19,557 nt of DNA from CAZSLO01 sp964608025 (GCA_964608025.1 CAZSLO010000017.1:1-19557), one strand, 5' to 3'. Shown: positions 1 to 7,767, counted from the stretch's first letter. The notes: generated by a model not told the origin, from the sequence alone. Made by a program: numbers and translations.

Positions 1-2
1 AA

Positions 3-158
3 TCCCAGCTGGCTCAGGCGACCGAGGCACTCGAATCAGCCAAACAGCAGCGGGCAGCACTCGATGAACCTCCCACGAAATCCCAGCTGGCTCAGGCGAC
101 CGAGGCACTTGAATCGGCCAAACAGCAGCGGGCAGCACTCGATGAAACTCCCACGGAT
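3..158 (+). repeat. Two 78-bp tandem repeats encoding coiled-coil hairpin units
   Basis: Units at 3-80 and 81-158 differ at only five bases (codons CTC/CTT, TCA/TCG, CCT/ACT and AAA/GAT). Each encodes 26 residues: a helix of about 20 residues rich in Ala, Gln and Leu, then a proline turn. The first unit is about 62 percent G+C. The array probably continues off the left edge. Repeats of this kind build the helical hairpin of HlyD-type adaptors, and their near identity suggests recent unit duplication, so copy number could vary between strains. Confidence 0.9.
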
Positions 159-206
159 GCCCAATAGGAAAATAGCAATGCCTCTATAGAAAGTGCAAAA
201 GCTTCT

Positions 207-1085
207 TTGCTCACGGCTCAAGCAAACAAGGAAGACTTAACACCCGGATCATCAGCAAGCGTGCTTATGTTCGGAGACAAGCCAGCATGGAGAGATTTCA
301 GTAAAGGGATGCTCCCAGGTGATGACGTAGAACAACTTGAGAAGAACCTCGTACTTCTTGGGTATGCTTCTTCACCTAGCTTAGTAATTGATCAGGTCTT
401 CAACAAGGAAACTGCAATAGCAATCACGAAGATGCAAGAAGCTTTAAAAATTTCAGTTACCGGACAGATTAAATTTGGTGATGTCATATTTCTTCCTGGC
501 ACAACAGTTGTTCAATCCATCTCTGAAGTTGCGACCCTCGGTACAACAATCTCTCAGGGGACATCCCTCGGATCTTTAATAGCCATGGAAAGAATAACTG
601 CAGAGCCTGGAAAAGATGGCACACTGGCAATCGATATCCAATCATTACAAAGTGTTGAGGCATCCATAGAGGTTTCAGAACAAGACCTGATAGAAATCGG
701 AACAGAAGTATCAATTGAATTACCAGATGAAACCGTTATACAGGGAACGGTCGCCGAAATAGGGCGCATCGCCGTGATACCAGAGGGAGCCCAATCCGGT
801 GACCCATTTCTAGATGTTTCCATCTCGATCGAAAGAGATAGAACCCTGCACAAATGGACAGGTGCCCCTGTAACAGTATCCGTCACAGCCGAGATAGCCG
901 AAAATGTACTAGCTGCTCCTATCCCCAGCCTTTTAGCCCTTTTGGATGGTGGATACGCACTAGAAATAATCGAACCAGAAACAACCCGGTTGGTTCCTAT
1001 AGAAACTGGTGTATATTCAGAGGGATGGGTAGAAGTAATAGGAATAAACTTGGAACCTGGTATCTCTGTAGTGATACCCAGGTAA
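207..1085 (+). CDS. C-terminal part of the efflux adaptor (peptidoglycan-binding and beta-barrel domains)
   Basis: This is the open part of the adaptor downstream of the TAG at 165-167; TTG at 207 is the first formal start, with no convincing ribosome binding site, so independent translation is doubtful. Residues about 36-98 look like a PG_binding_1 domain: a DVEQLEKNLVLLGY helix, a substrate-independent packing core, and a final GDVIFLPG strand. It is followed by lipoyl/beta-barrel-like segments, including a SIEVSEQDLIEIG stretch typical of HlyD-family adaptors, and a membrane-proximal end. Known relatives place this domain order in the adaptor of MacAB-type transporters of Gram-positive and Chloroflexota-type bacteria. 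The stop codon lies 7 bp before the ATPase gene, which supports one operon. The substrate cannot be told from sequence. Confidence 0.7.
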   Translation: MLTAQANKEDLTPGSSASVLMFGDKPAWRDFSKGMLPGDDVEQLEKNLVLLGYASSPSLVIDQVFNKETAIAITKMQEALKISVTGQIKFGDVIFLPGTTVVQSISEVATLGTTISQGTSLGSLIAMERITAEPGKDGTLAIDIQSLQSVEASIEVSEQDLIEIGTEVSIELPDETVIQGTVAEIGRIAVIPEGAQSGDPFLDVSISIERDRTLHKWTGAPVTVSVTAEIAENVLAAPIPSLLALLDGGYALEIIEPETTRLVPIETGVYSEGWVEVIGINLEPGISVVIPR

Positions 1086-1092
1086 GCACCAC

Positions 1093-1830
1093 ATGGGTAA
1101 TGCCAACGGACATACTATTTCTGAAAATTCCCCATACGCTGTTGACCTTGTCAAGGTTAGCAAAAGCTATCCTGGTAATCCCCCCACAACCGCATTGGGA
1201 GAGGTATCCATCTCAGTGGCTCATGGCGAATTCCTGGGAATAGTCGGTTCTTCAGGAAGCGGAAAATCAACTCTGATTCATGTAATGGGAACGCTAACCA
1301 GGCCAAGTTCAGGATCAGTATTTATTGATGGTGTCGACACCGCTGGTCTATCAGATAAGGAGTTATCCGGGGTTCGGTCTAGAAATGTCGGTTTTGTTTT
1401 CCAAGAATTCTTCCTGTTGCCTGGCTATTCTGCGACGGAGAACGTAGAAAACGGGCTTATATACTCAGGTGTTCCAGCATCAGAGAGAAAAGAGCGTGCC
1501 ACGGCCATGCTCGAACGAGTAGGTCTATCACATAGACTAGGCCACCTCCCCAATGAAATGTCGGGTGGTGAACAGCAAAGAGTTGCGATTGCCAGGGCAC
1601 TGGTCCACAAACCATCATTTGTTTTGGCTGATGAACCAACAGGCAATGTAGATTCACGGAATACGGTTGCATTAATGGAACTATTTACTGGATTAAATGA
1701 AGAAGGCGCAACCGTTATCCTGATCACTCATGATCTCGAAGTGGCTGATATGTCAAACCGCCAGATAACTTTAAAAGATGGCTATGTCGAATCAGATTCA
1801 GCTTTTATTTCAAGGGATGAGAATGACTGA
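1093..1830 (+). CDS. ABC transporter ATP-binding protein (MacB/LolD type)
   Basis: A 245-residue nucleotide-binding subunit that powers export through the FtsX-type permease encoded next. All ABC landmarks are visible: Walker A GSSGSGKST at residues 52-60, Q-loop Gln104 in VFQEFFLLP, signature MSGGEQQ at 156-162, Walker B FVLADEP at 176-182 and the switch His213 in ITHD. The LPGYSATENVENGL stretch after the Q-loop and the DEPTGNVDS ending are typical of the MacB/LolD/FtsE group rather than importers. The ATG lies 7 bp after the adaptor stop; the upstream GG-rich sequence is only a weak ribosome binding site. The last 8 bp overlap the permease gene, so translation is probably coupled. The family is certain, the substrate unknown (candidates are peptides, lipids or macrolide-like compounds). 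Confidence 0.95.
   Translation: MGNANGHTISENSPYAVDLVKVSKSYPGNPPTTALGEVSISVAHGEFLGIVGSSGSGKSTLIHVMGTLTRPSSGSVFIDGVDTAGLSDKELSGVRSRNVGFVFQEFFLLPGYSATENVENGLIYSGVPASERKERATAMLERVGLSHRLGHLPNEMSGGEQQRVAIARALVHKPSFVLADEPTGNVDSRNTVALMELFTGLNEEGATVILITHDLEVADMSNRQITLKDGYVESDSAFISRDEND
1812..1816 (+). promoter_or_regulatory. Ribosome binding site deciding the permease start
   Basis: AAGGG lies 6 bp before the ATG at 1823. It favours that ATG over the in-frame ATG at 1817, which would be too close to it, and over upstream ATG codons at 1778 and 1784 that lie deep within the ATPase gene. Confidence 0.6.
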
Positions 1831-3040
1831 TTCATCTAGTAACCAACAAATTATAAGCGGCAGCCAACTAGGAATACTAGACACACTCAGGGTTGGTAGT
1901 TCAGGACTCAGGACCAGAAAACTGAGATCCGCCCTATCGGCCCTCGGAATAACTATAGGTATAGCTGCGCTGGCCGGCGTCCTAGGCCTATCCGAATCAG
2001 GCAGCGCAGACTTGATGAAGAATCTTGATGCACTTGGGACAAATCTCCTAACCATAGAGGCGGGCCAAGGGTTTGGGCCCAACGAAGGCAGTCTCCCTGA
2101 AGATGCTGCCGCTATGGTAGCCCGCATAAATCCGGTATACGAAGTCGCAACGGTAAGCAGGGTCCCCGGGAGAGTTTATCGAAACGACCTGATTAACGAA
2201 GGTCGGACCAGGGGAATCACCATATTTGCAGCGGATTTAAACTTGGTCAAAGCTCAAAGAGGAACAATTAGATCGGGATCATATCTCACTGAGGTAGGTT
2301 CCCGCTTCCCCACAGTTGTACTCGGTGCGGTTGCCGCTGAGAGACTTGGAATAGTAGAGGTTTCAAATCAACAGACAATATGGCTAGGGGGCCAATGGTT
2401 TTCCGTTATCGGCATCCTTGAGCCACTTCCCTTGGCCGCGGACCTAGATCGGTCAGCTATCATCGGATACGATGCTGCGCTCGAATTTCTAGACCATGAC
2501 GCTCCGGCAGATGTGATTTATGTACGTGCTTATCCCGAACATATACTAGACGTCCGCTCGATCATGGCAGCAACTGTCAACCCGGAAAGCCCAGAGGAAA
2601 TACAAGTAAGCCGTGCTTCAGATGTACTAGAGGCCAAGGTAGCAGCGAGGAGTACATTCACCTATCTTTTCATAGGCCTAGGTGCAGTTGCATTACTAGT
2701 TGGCGGTATCGGAATTGCCAACGTCATGGTTATCGCGGTGATAGAACGCCGAAATGAAATTGGGCTAAGGCGTGCGCTTGGTGCTACAAGGTTTCACATA
2801 GGAACTCAATTCATCACTGAATCATTGTTCCTCGCCTGTATAGGTGGTATCACGGGAATCATCCTGGGAATACTTATCACTGCAGGTTATGCAACCTTTA
2901 GAGATTGGACACTTGTCATCTCCGGATATGCAATCATCGGGGGTATAGCTTCTTCTATTTTGATCGGTGGTATTGCTGGACTATACCCTGCCTTGCGTGC
3001 TGCAAATATGTCTCCGACCGATGCCTTAAGAACAAGATAG
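1823..3040 (+). CDS. ABC transporter permease (MacB/FtsX family)
   Basis: A 405-residue membrane subunit with the MacB plan: a basic N-terminal region (TRKLRSALSALGI), TM1 at about residues 38-57, a large extracytoplasmic domain starting with the usual LDALGTNLLTIEAG segment, and three C-terminal helices at about 281-307, 333-357 and 366-390. The FtsX signature is clear in VIERRNEIGLRRALGAT between TM2 and TM3, and in the final GLYPALRAANMSPTDALR. It should pair as a homodimer with the ATPase encoded just upstream, with which it shares 8 bp, to drive mechanotransmission-type export through the adaptor. The start at 1823 is chosen for its ribosome binding site. The gene itself is intact, unlike the adaptor of the same operon. 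Confidence 0.93.
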   Translation: MTDSSSNQQIISGSQLGILDTLRVGSSGLRTRKLRSALSALGITIGIAALAGVLGLSESGSADLMKNLDALGTNLLTIEAGQGFGPNEGSLPEDAAAMVARINPVYEVATVSRVPGRVYRNDLINEGRTRGITIFAADLNLVKAQRGTIRSGSYLTEVGSRFPTVVLGAVAAERLGIVEVSNQQTIWLGGQWFSVIGILEPLPLAADLDRSAIIGYDAALEFLDHDAPADVIYVRAYPEHILDVRSIMAATVNPESPEEIQVSRASDVLEAKVAARSTFTYLFIGLGAVALLVGGIGIANVMVIAVIERRNEIGLRRALGATRFHIGTQFITESLFLACIGGITGIILGILITAGYATFRDWTLVISGYAIIGGIASSILIGGIAGLYPALRAANMSPTDALRTR

Positions 3041-3104
3041 CGGCAAATCTTTCAATAAATATCCAGTGGTTTAATAGCCTCTTATTGCTTCCATGCGAGA
3101 CATC

Positions 3105-4013
3105 CTAAAGCCAACCCCTGTCCTGAAAAAAACCGCGCATCCCATCCAATTCCTGGTCAGTGAGGCTATAGTACGGCCTACGACGCCATCGGCCAGCTAT
3201 ACCAAAAATCTCGAGAATCCCACGCATACCTGCATCCCAGCCACCTTGAAGTGTTGCTAGAAAGTCAAACAGTGGAGTTTCGTATTCATCTACTACTCGT
3301 CTTGCGGCAGGCATATCATTACGTTTTACTGCTTCCCAGTAAAGATTGGTTATCCTAGGCTGAAAGGTAACAAATGTTGACATAAAACCAACCGCTCCCA
3401 GCGATGCGATATCCATATGATTCCGCTTGAGCCCTCCGGCGAACACAGCCCATTCATCTGCTACCAGAACACACATCTCACGAGCGAATTCTCCTCCTAA
3501 ATCATCTTTGATAGCTACAATGCGATCCACGTCATTCAGCCGTTTTAACACCTCATATCCAACTTGGTAAGCACCATCAAAAACGTTTGTGACCAACATC
3601 ACTGGTATATGTTCTGATATTGTCTCGTAATGATCTACAAGAGTATCCACAGTACAAGAGGCTGCCCAATTAGGCGGCTTGACCATCAAGACATCGGCCC
3701 CTACGTCATGACAGTAAGTAGCAAATTGGACAGTCTTGTTTGTGGACCAGCCGTTATCAGCAGCCACGGTTATCGCTCTCCCGGCAGCATGTTCTGCTAC
3801 TATCCTGGTCACTTCTGCTATCTCTGCATCGGTGAGCAATGAAAAAAGACTATCTCCCCAGGTCAATAGGGCAGTACGAGCACCGGTATCTATTGCATTG
3901 TCCACAACGGATCTCAATCCATCGATATCAACATCCCCATCCCTGAGGAACGGTAATTTTAATGAAGGGAATGGCCCTGCGATTACTTCTCTAGCTTGTT
4001 CCCTGTTGAGCAC
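3105..4013 (-). CDS. DapA/N-acetylneuraminate-lyase family aldolase
   Basis: A 302-residue TIM-barrel class I aldolase of the dihydrodipicolinate synthase superfamily, which cleaves or joins pyruvate-type compounds through a Schiff-base lysine. Lys169 in VAIKDDLGG sits where the family has its IKE lysine. The phosphate/carboxylate loop GTTGES of DapA corresponds here to LTWGDS (residues 50-55), and the YNVP tyrosine that helps catalysis corresponds to VTNVF (141-145), so it is unlikely to be DapA itself. The start is GTG at 4013, with AGAGG about 7 bases upstream on the minus strand; the stop is TAG. It is convergent with the permease gene, 64 bp apart with no clear terminator, and stands alone on its strand. 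A 2-keto-3-deoxy-sugar-acid aldolase is possible given the sugar genes at 15501-18787, but this is inference. Confidence 0.85.
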   Translation of the reverse strand: MLNREQAREVIAGPFPSLKLPFLRDGDVDIDGLRSVVDNAIDTGARTALLTWGDSLFSLLTDAEIAEVTRIVAEHAAGRAITVAADNGWSTNKTVQFATYCHDVGADVLMVKPPNWAASCTVDTLVDHYETISEHIPVMLVTNVFDGAYQVGYEVLKRLNDVDRIVAIKDDLGGEFAREMCVLVADEWAVFAGGLKRNHMDIASLGAVGFMSTFVTFQPRITNLYWEAVKRNDMPAARRVVDEYETPLFDFLATLQGGWDAGMRGILEIFGIAGRWRRRPYYSLTDQELDGMRGFFQDRGWL

Positions 4014-4448
4014 TGTTAACCTCTGTAGATTTAAATCGTAAAACTATTTTCTATACAACTCACTCAAACATAGTATGCAAAAACTATCGCCTGGATAAAA
4101 TCCTTGCCAGATTCCACTAAGAATTCTTTCATTAATCATAAGTACCGAACTCCTTGTAAAATATTCGTACGGAAATCACGGTCACAATAATCCATTTGGA
4201 AACTTCACCCCAGATAGCTATCAATTAAAATTTCACAATATCCTGTATGGCAAAATCTAGTGGTCAGCATCTACGATACCTGGCTTATAACAAGATTTGG
4301 CAAGGTCGATTCTAACTAGTCCTTACGAAATTCCCATATAGAATCGTCTGTATTCAATTATTTCGCACTAAATATTCTGGGCATCAAAAGGCCTGACGCG
4401 TTAGGATATCGTTTGTTGGATTGAGTGAATATAGGACAAGGTGCAACT
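4014..4448. other. Divergent intergenic region, no gene found
   Basis: About 430 bp of A+T-rich sequence between the minus-strand aldolase and panB. It must hold promoters for both directions, but no -35/-10 pair is good enough to name. No tRNA, riboswitch-like structure, long inverted repeat or credible small ORF was seen. Confidence 0.5.
4438..4441 (+). promoter_or_regulatory. Ribosome binding site deciding the panB start
   Basis: AAGG lies 7 bp before the ATG at 4449. The in-frame GTG at 4425 would add eight residues that the family does not have and has no comparable site upstream. Confidence 0.55.
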
Positions 4449-5309
4449 ATGACAAACGAGATTGCTAATCGTAAAAAAGTAACTTTGCAGGATCTTCAAG
4501 CAAAAAAAACAAACGGACGTAAGATCACAATGCTAAGTATTCCAGACTATCCAATGGCCTTATTAGCCGAACGGGCTGGATTGGATACAATACTCGTCGG
4601 TGATTCGTTGGCTATGACAGTTCTTGGTTACGAAACTACAGTCCCGGTCACAATTGAAGAGATGCTGCATCACACCAAGGCAGTCACCAGGGCTACTAAA
4701 CATGCATTCGTAGTAGGAGACATGCCATTCATGTCAAACAACACCTCAGAACGCGATGCCATAATTAACGCTGGTCGTTTTATGCAAGAAGGCGCTGTTG
4801 ATTCCGTCAAGGTAGAGGGAGGAACGAATGCAGCACATATCGTCAAAGCAATTGTCAGGGCCGGCATTCCGGTAATGGGTCATATTGGGCTCACTCCTCA
4901 ACATATTTCCCTGCTAGGAGGATACAAGGCCCAGGGTAGAGACGTGCACACGGCAAAACAAGTTATTGAAGACGCGCTGGCAATAGAGCAGGCAGGAGCT
5001 TTCGCGATTATCCTCGAGTGCATACCAAACCAAGTATCGAAGGTAATAACAGAGCGTCTTCGCATCCCGACAATCAGTTATGGTGCAGGTGAATCCTGTG
5101 ACGGCCAAGGACTTGTCGCACACGATATCCTAGGCATGTTCGACCGATTCACACCGAAATTTGTCAAGCAATATGCCCAGCTGGGAAAACAAATCCAAGA
5201 AGCTTTCGAGGCCTTCAAATCGGATGTGGTAGATGGACAATTCCCTACAGAAGAACATTCGTTTAATATAAAAAAGAAGGATTTCGACCAGGTCTTAAAG
5301 CAGATATAA
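4449..5309 (+). CDS. panB: 3-methyl-2-oxobutanoate hydroxymethyltransferase
   Basis: PanB moves a hydroxymethyl group from 5,10-methylenetetrahydrofolate to 2-oxoisovalerate, giving ketopantoate, the first step of pantothenate and coenzyme A synthesis in the cytoplasm. The 286-residue protein is close to the usual 260-280. Expected motifs are all present in order: the ITMLSIPDY opening, Asp52 in VGDSLAMTVLG and Asp91 in DMPF (the Mg ligands), Lys121 in VKVEGG, GHIGLTPQ, the GGYKAQGR loop, catalytic Glu190 in ILECIP, and GAGESCDGQGLVAHD. It is first in a plus-strand gene series; the hydrolase follows after 38 bp. No panC or panD lies nearby, so the neighbours do not suggest a pantothenate operon. 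Close paralogs that act on other 2-oxo acids exist, so the exact substrate is slightly open. Confidence 0.92.
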   Translation: MTNEIANRKKVTLQDLQAKKTNGRKITMLSIPDYPMALLAERAGLDTILVGDSLAMTVLGYETTVPVTIEEMLHHTKAVTRATKHAFVVGDMPFMSNNTSERDAIINAGRFMQEGAVDSVKVEGGTNAAHIVKAIVRAGIPVMGHIGLTPQHISLLGGYKAQGRDVHTAKQVIEDALAIEQAGAFAIILECIPNQVSKVITERLRIPTISYGAGESCDGQGLVAHDILGMFDRFTPKFVKQYAQLGKQIQEAFEAFKSDVVDGQFPTEEHSFNIKKKDFDQVLKQI

Positions 5310-5347
5310 GATGATGACAAAATTGATATACGCAAAGGAGTTCTCGG

Positions 5348-6235
5348 GTGTTTGAAGGATTTCATAGGACAACAATTGAGACTAGCGGTACCACAATCAA
5401 CCTGGTTTACGGCGGTTCAGGACCACCGGTTTTATTTCTACACGGTTACCCTCAAACCCATGTGATGTGGCATAAAATTGCAGGACCGATATCCCAGCAA
5501 TTCACAGTGGTTTTGCCAGATCTGCGAGGCTATGGTGACAGTGGGAAACCCTACTCGGATGGAGACTTAAACATCTATTCCTAGAGGTCCAGTGCAGAAG
5601 ACCAGGTAGAGATAATGAACGAATTAGGATTCGAGAACTATCATGTCGTAGGACACGACAGAGGAGCCAGGGTGGGTCATCGATTGGCTCTTGATCATCC
5701 CAGCCGTGTTAAATCATTCACTTCCCTTGACGTAGTCCCATCTCAAGCAGCCTTCGATTCCATGGACTCCGCCCTATCCTTTGCTTGGTTTCACTGGCAT
5801 CTGATGAGACAGCCAGCACCACTCCCTGAAACCCTGATAGGTAATAGCTCCAAAGTCTATCTAGACTTCCTACTAGACAATTGGACAGCAATCGATGGTG
5901 CAATAACAGAAGAAGCCTACTCTGAATACCTCAGGTGTTTCAGCAATCCAGAGACCATCCGGGCGACATGTATGGATTACAGGGCTATTGAAGTAGATCT
6001 ACAGCATGACGAGATCGACCGTGATCGTAAACTCACCTGTCCGCTACTCGTTTTGTGGGCTGGTAACATGTCCAAGCGACAAGGTTGGCAAACTGGATCT
6101 AGTCTAGATATTCTTGAAACCTGGAATACGAGAGCTACCGATGTTCAAGGCCAATCTATTAACTGTGGTCATTTTCTACCAGAAGAAGCTCCCGTGGAGG
6201 TTACAAATCACCTCTTGGAATTCTGGAACCGGTAA
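5348..6235 (+). pseudogene. Fluoroacetate-dehalogenase-like alpha/beta hydrolase with in-frame TAG
   Basis: GTG at 5348 has an excellent ribosome binding site (AAGGAG at 5335-5340, 7-bp spacing). Reading one frame through a TAG at 5582-5584 gives 295 positions that match haloacetate dehalogenases almost end to end: HGYP oxyanion loop at 32-35, nucleophile Asp104 in GHDRGARVGHR with Arg105 and Arg108, acid Asp128, His149-Trp150 and Tyr211 (the halide-pocket residues of the family), and base His275 in CGHFLPEEAP. From memory of the family, the Burkholderia enzyme carries these residues at the same or nearly the same numbers. The TAG is at position 79, where relatives usually have Lys after Tyr-Ser; AAG to TAG is a single change. 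Everything after it is conserved, so the loss is recent, or a base-call error, or the stop is read through. Confidence 0.8.
5615..6235 (+). CDS. Downstream fragment of the dehalogenase-like hydrolase
   Basis: The 206-residue open part after the TAG, beginning at ATG 5615. It holds the nucleophile elbow, the cap region with the His-Trp pair, and the catalytic His, but lacks the first strands and the HGYP oxyanion loop, so it should not fold into an active enzyme alone. There is no clear ribosome binding site before the ATG. An automatic annotation would probably list this and the 78-codon piece at 5348-5584 as two genes; they are one. Confidence 0.6.
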   Translation: MNELGFENYHVVGHDRGARVGHRLALDHPSRVKSFTSLDVVPSQAAFDSMDSALSFAWFHWHLMRQPAPLPETLIGNSSKVYLDFLLDNWTAIDGAITEEAYSEYLRCFSNPETIRATCMDYRAIEVDLQHDEIDRDRKLTCPLLVLWAGNMSKRQGWQTGSSLDILETWNTRATDVQGQSINCGHFLPEEAPVEVTNHLLEFWNR

Positions 6236-6313
6236 CGCTGTTCTATTGACCACTATCTCTTAGGCGTCAAAGCAACAGCCATTCTAAGAAATCGCTAAAA
6301 AAGGAAACCTCTC

Positions 6314-7690
6314 TTGGCTACATACGATATTGTTTTAGCGAACGGCAGGGTAATTGACCCGGAATCTGGCATGGACCAGGTCGCCAATGTTGGAATTTTA
6401 GATGGAACGGTCCAGGTAATTACCCGTATGGCATTACAAGGCCAAGAAAGTATCGATGCCACAGGGCTAGTGGTAGCTCCAGGGGCTATCGATATGCATT
6501 CTCACGGCCAGGATACTGAGAACTACCGAATTCAGGCCCTAGATGGAGTCACAACCGCTCTAGAGCTAGAACTTGGGGTCCTCGATATAAATCAATGGTA
6601 CGGAGAACGGGATGGTACCGCACTCATTAACTTTGGAGCCAGCGTCGGCCATGTACCCATAAGAATGAAGGTAATGGGAGATCCAGGCCTAATGGCACCG
6701 GTTGCCAACGCCGCCTATAAGAGAGCATCTGAAACACAGCTCGACGAGATGAAAGACCTAGTCCACCAAGGTCTACGCGACGGCGCCCTTGCAGTAGGCT
6801 TCATCCTGGCATCCACACCCCTCGCAACTCGTTTGGAAATTATCGAAATGTTCAGGGTCGCTGCAACCTATGGGGCACCTTGTCATACACACATGAGAGG
6901 ATCTGGTCATAAGGAACCATTGAATTGCATAGAAGGGATCTCAGAAGTAATAGCAGCGGCTGTCTCCAGCGGCGCCCCTCTTCATATCGATCATGTCAAT
7001 AGCAGTGGCCAGGAAGCTATTCCTGATCTGTTGCAAATGATACAAGATGCTCGGTCCCATGGACTAGACATAACCGCAGAATGTTACCCATATACGGCAG
7101 GAATCACCCCGATAGAATCAGCCATACTCTCCGAAGGCTGGCAGGAGAAATTTGGTATTGAATACCAGGATCTTGAGTGGGCCGATAATGGGGAACGCTT
7201 GACCGAAAAATCATTTGGTGAATACAGGGAAACGGGGGGCATGGTTATAGTTCACTCAATGCGTCAAGATTTAGTTGACGCAGCGACCACAAGTCCACTA
7301 ACCGCCATCGCATCAGATGGTTATCTAAAAAACGGAAAAGGCCATCCCAGAACTGCTGGATGCTTTACCCGAATTCTCGGATATTATGTCCGAGAATTGA
7401 AGGCTCTCTCCCTCATGGATGCTGTTCGTAAAATGTCCCTTATGCCTGCACAACGATTAGAGTCCCTTGCCCCTGCTTTCAAAAAGAAGGGACGTATTGC
7501 ACCAGGGGTAGACGCAGACCTGATCCTTTTCGACCCGGATCTGGTTATAGATCGTGCTACATACGAAGAACCGACTTTGAAACCTTATGGAATGTCCTAC
7601 GTACTTGTTAACGGTATCCCGGTTGTTAGGAATGGGATAATCCACGAGGATGTTTTACCTGGTATAGGCATCCGGGCTCCCGGGGCATGA
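6314..7690 (+). CDS. Amidohydrolase, D-aminoacylase (N-acyl-D-amino acid deacylase) family
   Basis: A 458-residue metal-dependent TIM-barrel hydrolase, likely cytoplasmic, that should remove an acyl group from an N-acyl-D-amino acid or a similar amide. Visible metal and active-site residues are His62 and His64 in DMHSH, His191/His193 in CHTHMRGSG, His224/His227 in PLHIDHVNSSG and Asp335 in AIASDGYL. The C-terminal segment (HPRTAG at about 346-351, then the KKKGRIAPGVDADLILFDP strand region) is typical of D-aminoacylases. The usual zinc cysteine of the NCG motif is absent; TTALELELGV (80-89) stands there, so Glu84 or Glu86 may replace it. The start is TTG at 6314 with AAGGA 8 bp upstream. A 78-bp gap separates it from the hydrolase; both probably belong to one transcript. 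Confidence 0.87.
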   Translation: MATYDIVLANGRVIDPESGMDQVANVGILDGTVQVITRMALQGQESIDATGLVVAPGAIDMHSHGQDTENYRIQALDGVTTALELELGVLDINQWYGERDGTALINFGASVGHVPIRMKVMGDPGLMAPVANAAYKRASETQLDEMKDLVHQGLRDGALAVGFILASTPLATRLEIIEMFRVAATYGAPCHTHMRGSGHKEPLNCIEGISEVIAAAVSSGAPLHIDHVNSSGQEAIPDLLQMIQDARSHGLDITAECYPYTAGITPIESAILSEGWQEKFGIEYQDLEWADNGERLTEKSFGEYRETGGMVIVHSMRQDLVDAATTSPLTAIASDGYLKNGKGHPRTAGCFTRILGYYVRELKALSLMDAVRKMSLMPAQRLESLAPAFKKKGRIAPGVDADLILFDPDLVIDRATYEEPTLKPYGMSYVLVNGIPVVRNGIIHEDVLPGIGIRAPGA

Positions 7691-7767
7691 CGTTGTCTTA
7701 ATCATTTCTACAACCAATTTTCCGTAGTTGTGCCACAACATAATTATCCATATACCAACCAAAGAAA

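Larger units (their letters stand above)
3..1085 (+). pseudogene. Efflux periplasmic adaptor (HlyD/MacA type), 5' partial, interrupted by in-frame TAG
   Basis: Read in one frame from base 3, the sequence gives a helical-hairpin segment, a TAG at 165-167, then a normal continuation to TAA at 1083-1085. The frame does not change. The part before the TAG is two 26-residue helix units ending in PPT or TPT turns. The sequence around the TAG is a third, degenerate unit, in which the TAG falls where the repeats have Leu (CTG); TTG to TAG is one substitution. The C-terminal part has the peptidoglycan-binding and beta-barrel domains typical of adaptors that link an ABC permease to the cell wall or outer layers. 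It is the first gene of an exporter operon with the ATPase and permease downstream. It may be a recent nonsense mutation, a strain variant or a base-call error. The N-terminus, with any signal anchor, lies off the left edge. Confidence 0.72.

Noticed and set aside
854..1243. ORF of 129 codons across the adaptor-ATPase junction
   Set aside because: It is a shadow in another frame of two well-recognised genes, with Arg/Asn/Trp-rich low-sense composition.
1778..1822. Longer permease starting at 1778
   Set aside because: It would lie within the ATPase gene with no ribosome binding site; AAGGG at 1812-1816 supports the ATG at 1823.
3041..3104. Bidirectional terminator between the convergent permease and aldolase genes
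   Set aside because: No G+C-rich stem followed by a T run; only weak four-base complementarity was found.
4425..4448. GTG start of panB at 4425
   Set aside because: The ATG at 4449 has AAGG at 7-bp spacing, and PanB proteins do not need the extra eight residues.
165..5584. Genome-wide reassignment of TAG, or pyrrolysine insertion, to explain the two in-frame TAG codons
   Set aside because: Eight genes in the window end properly with TAG at the expected protein end (for example at 3040, 12005, 13214, 15842 and 16695). No pyl genes or methylamine methyltransferases are present and neither family uses pyrrolysine.
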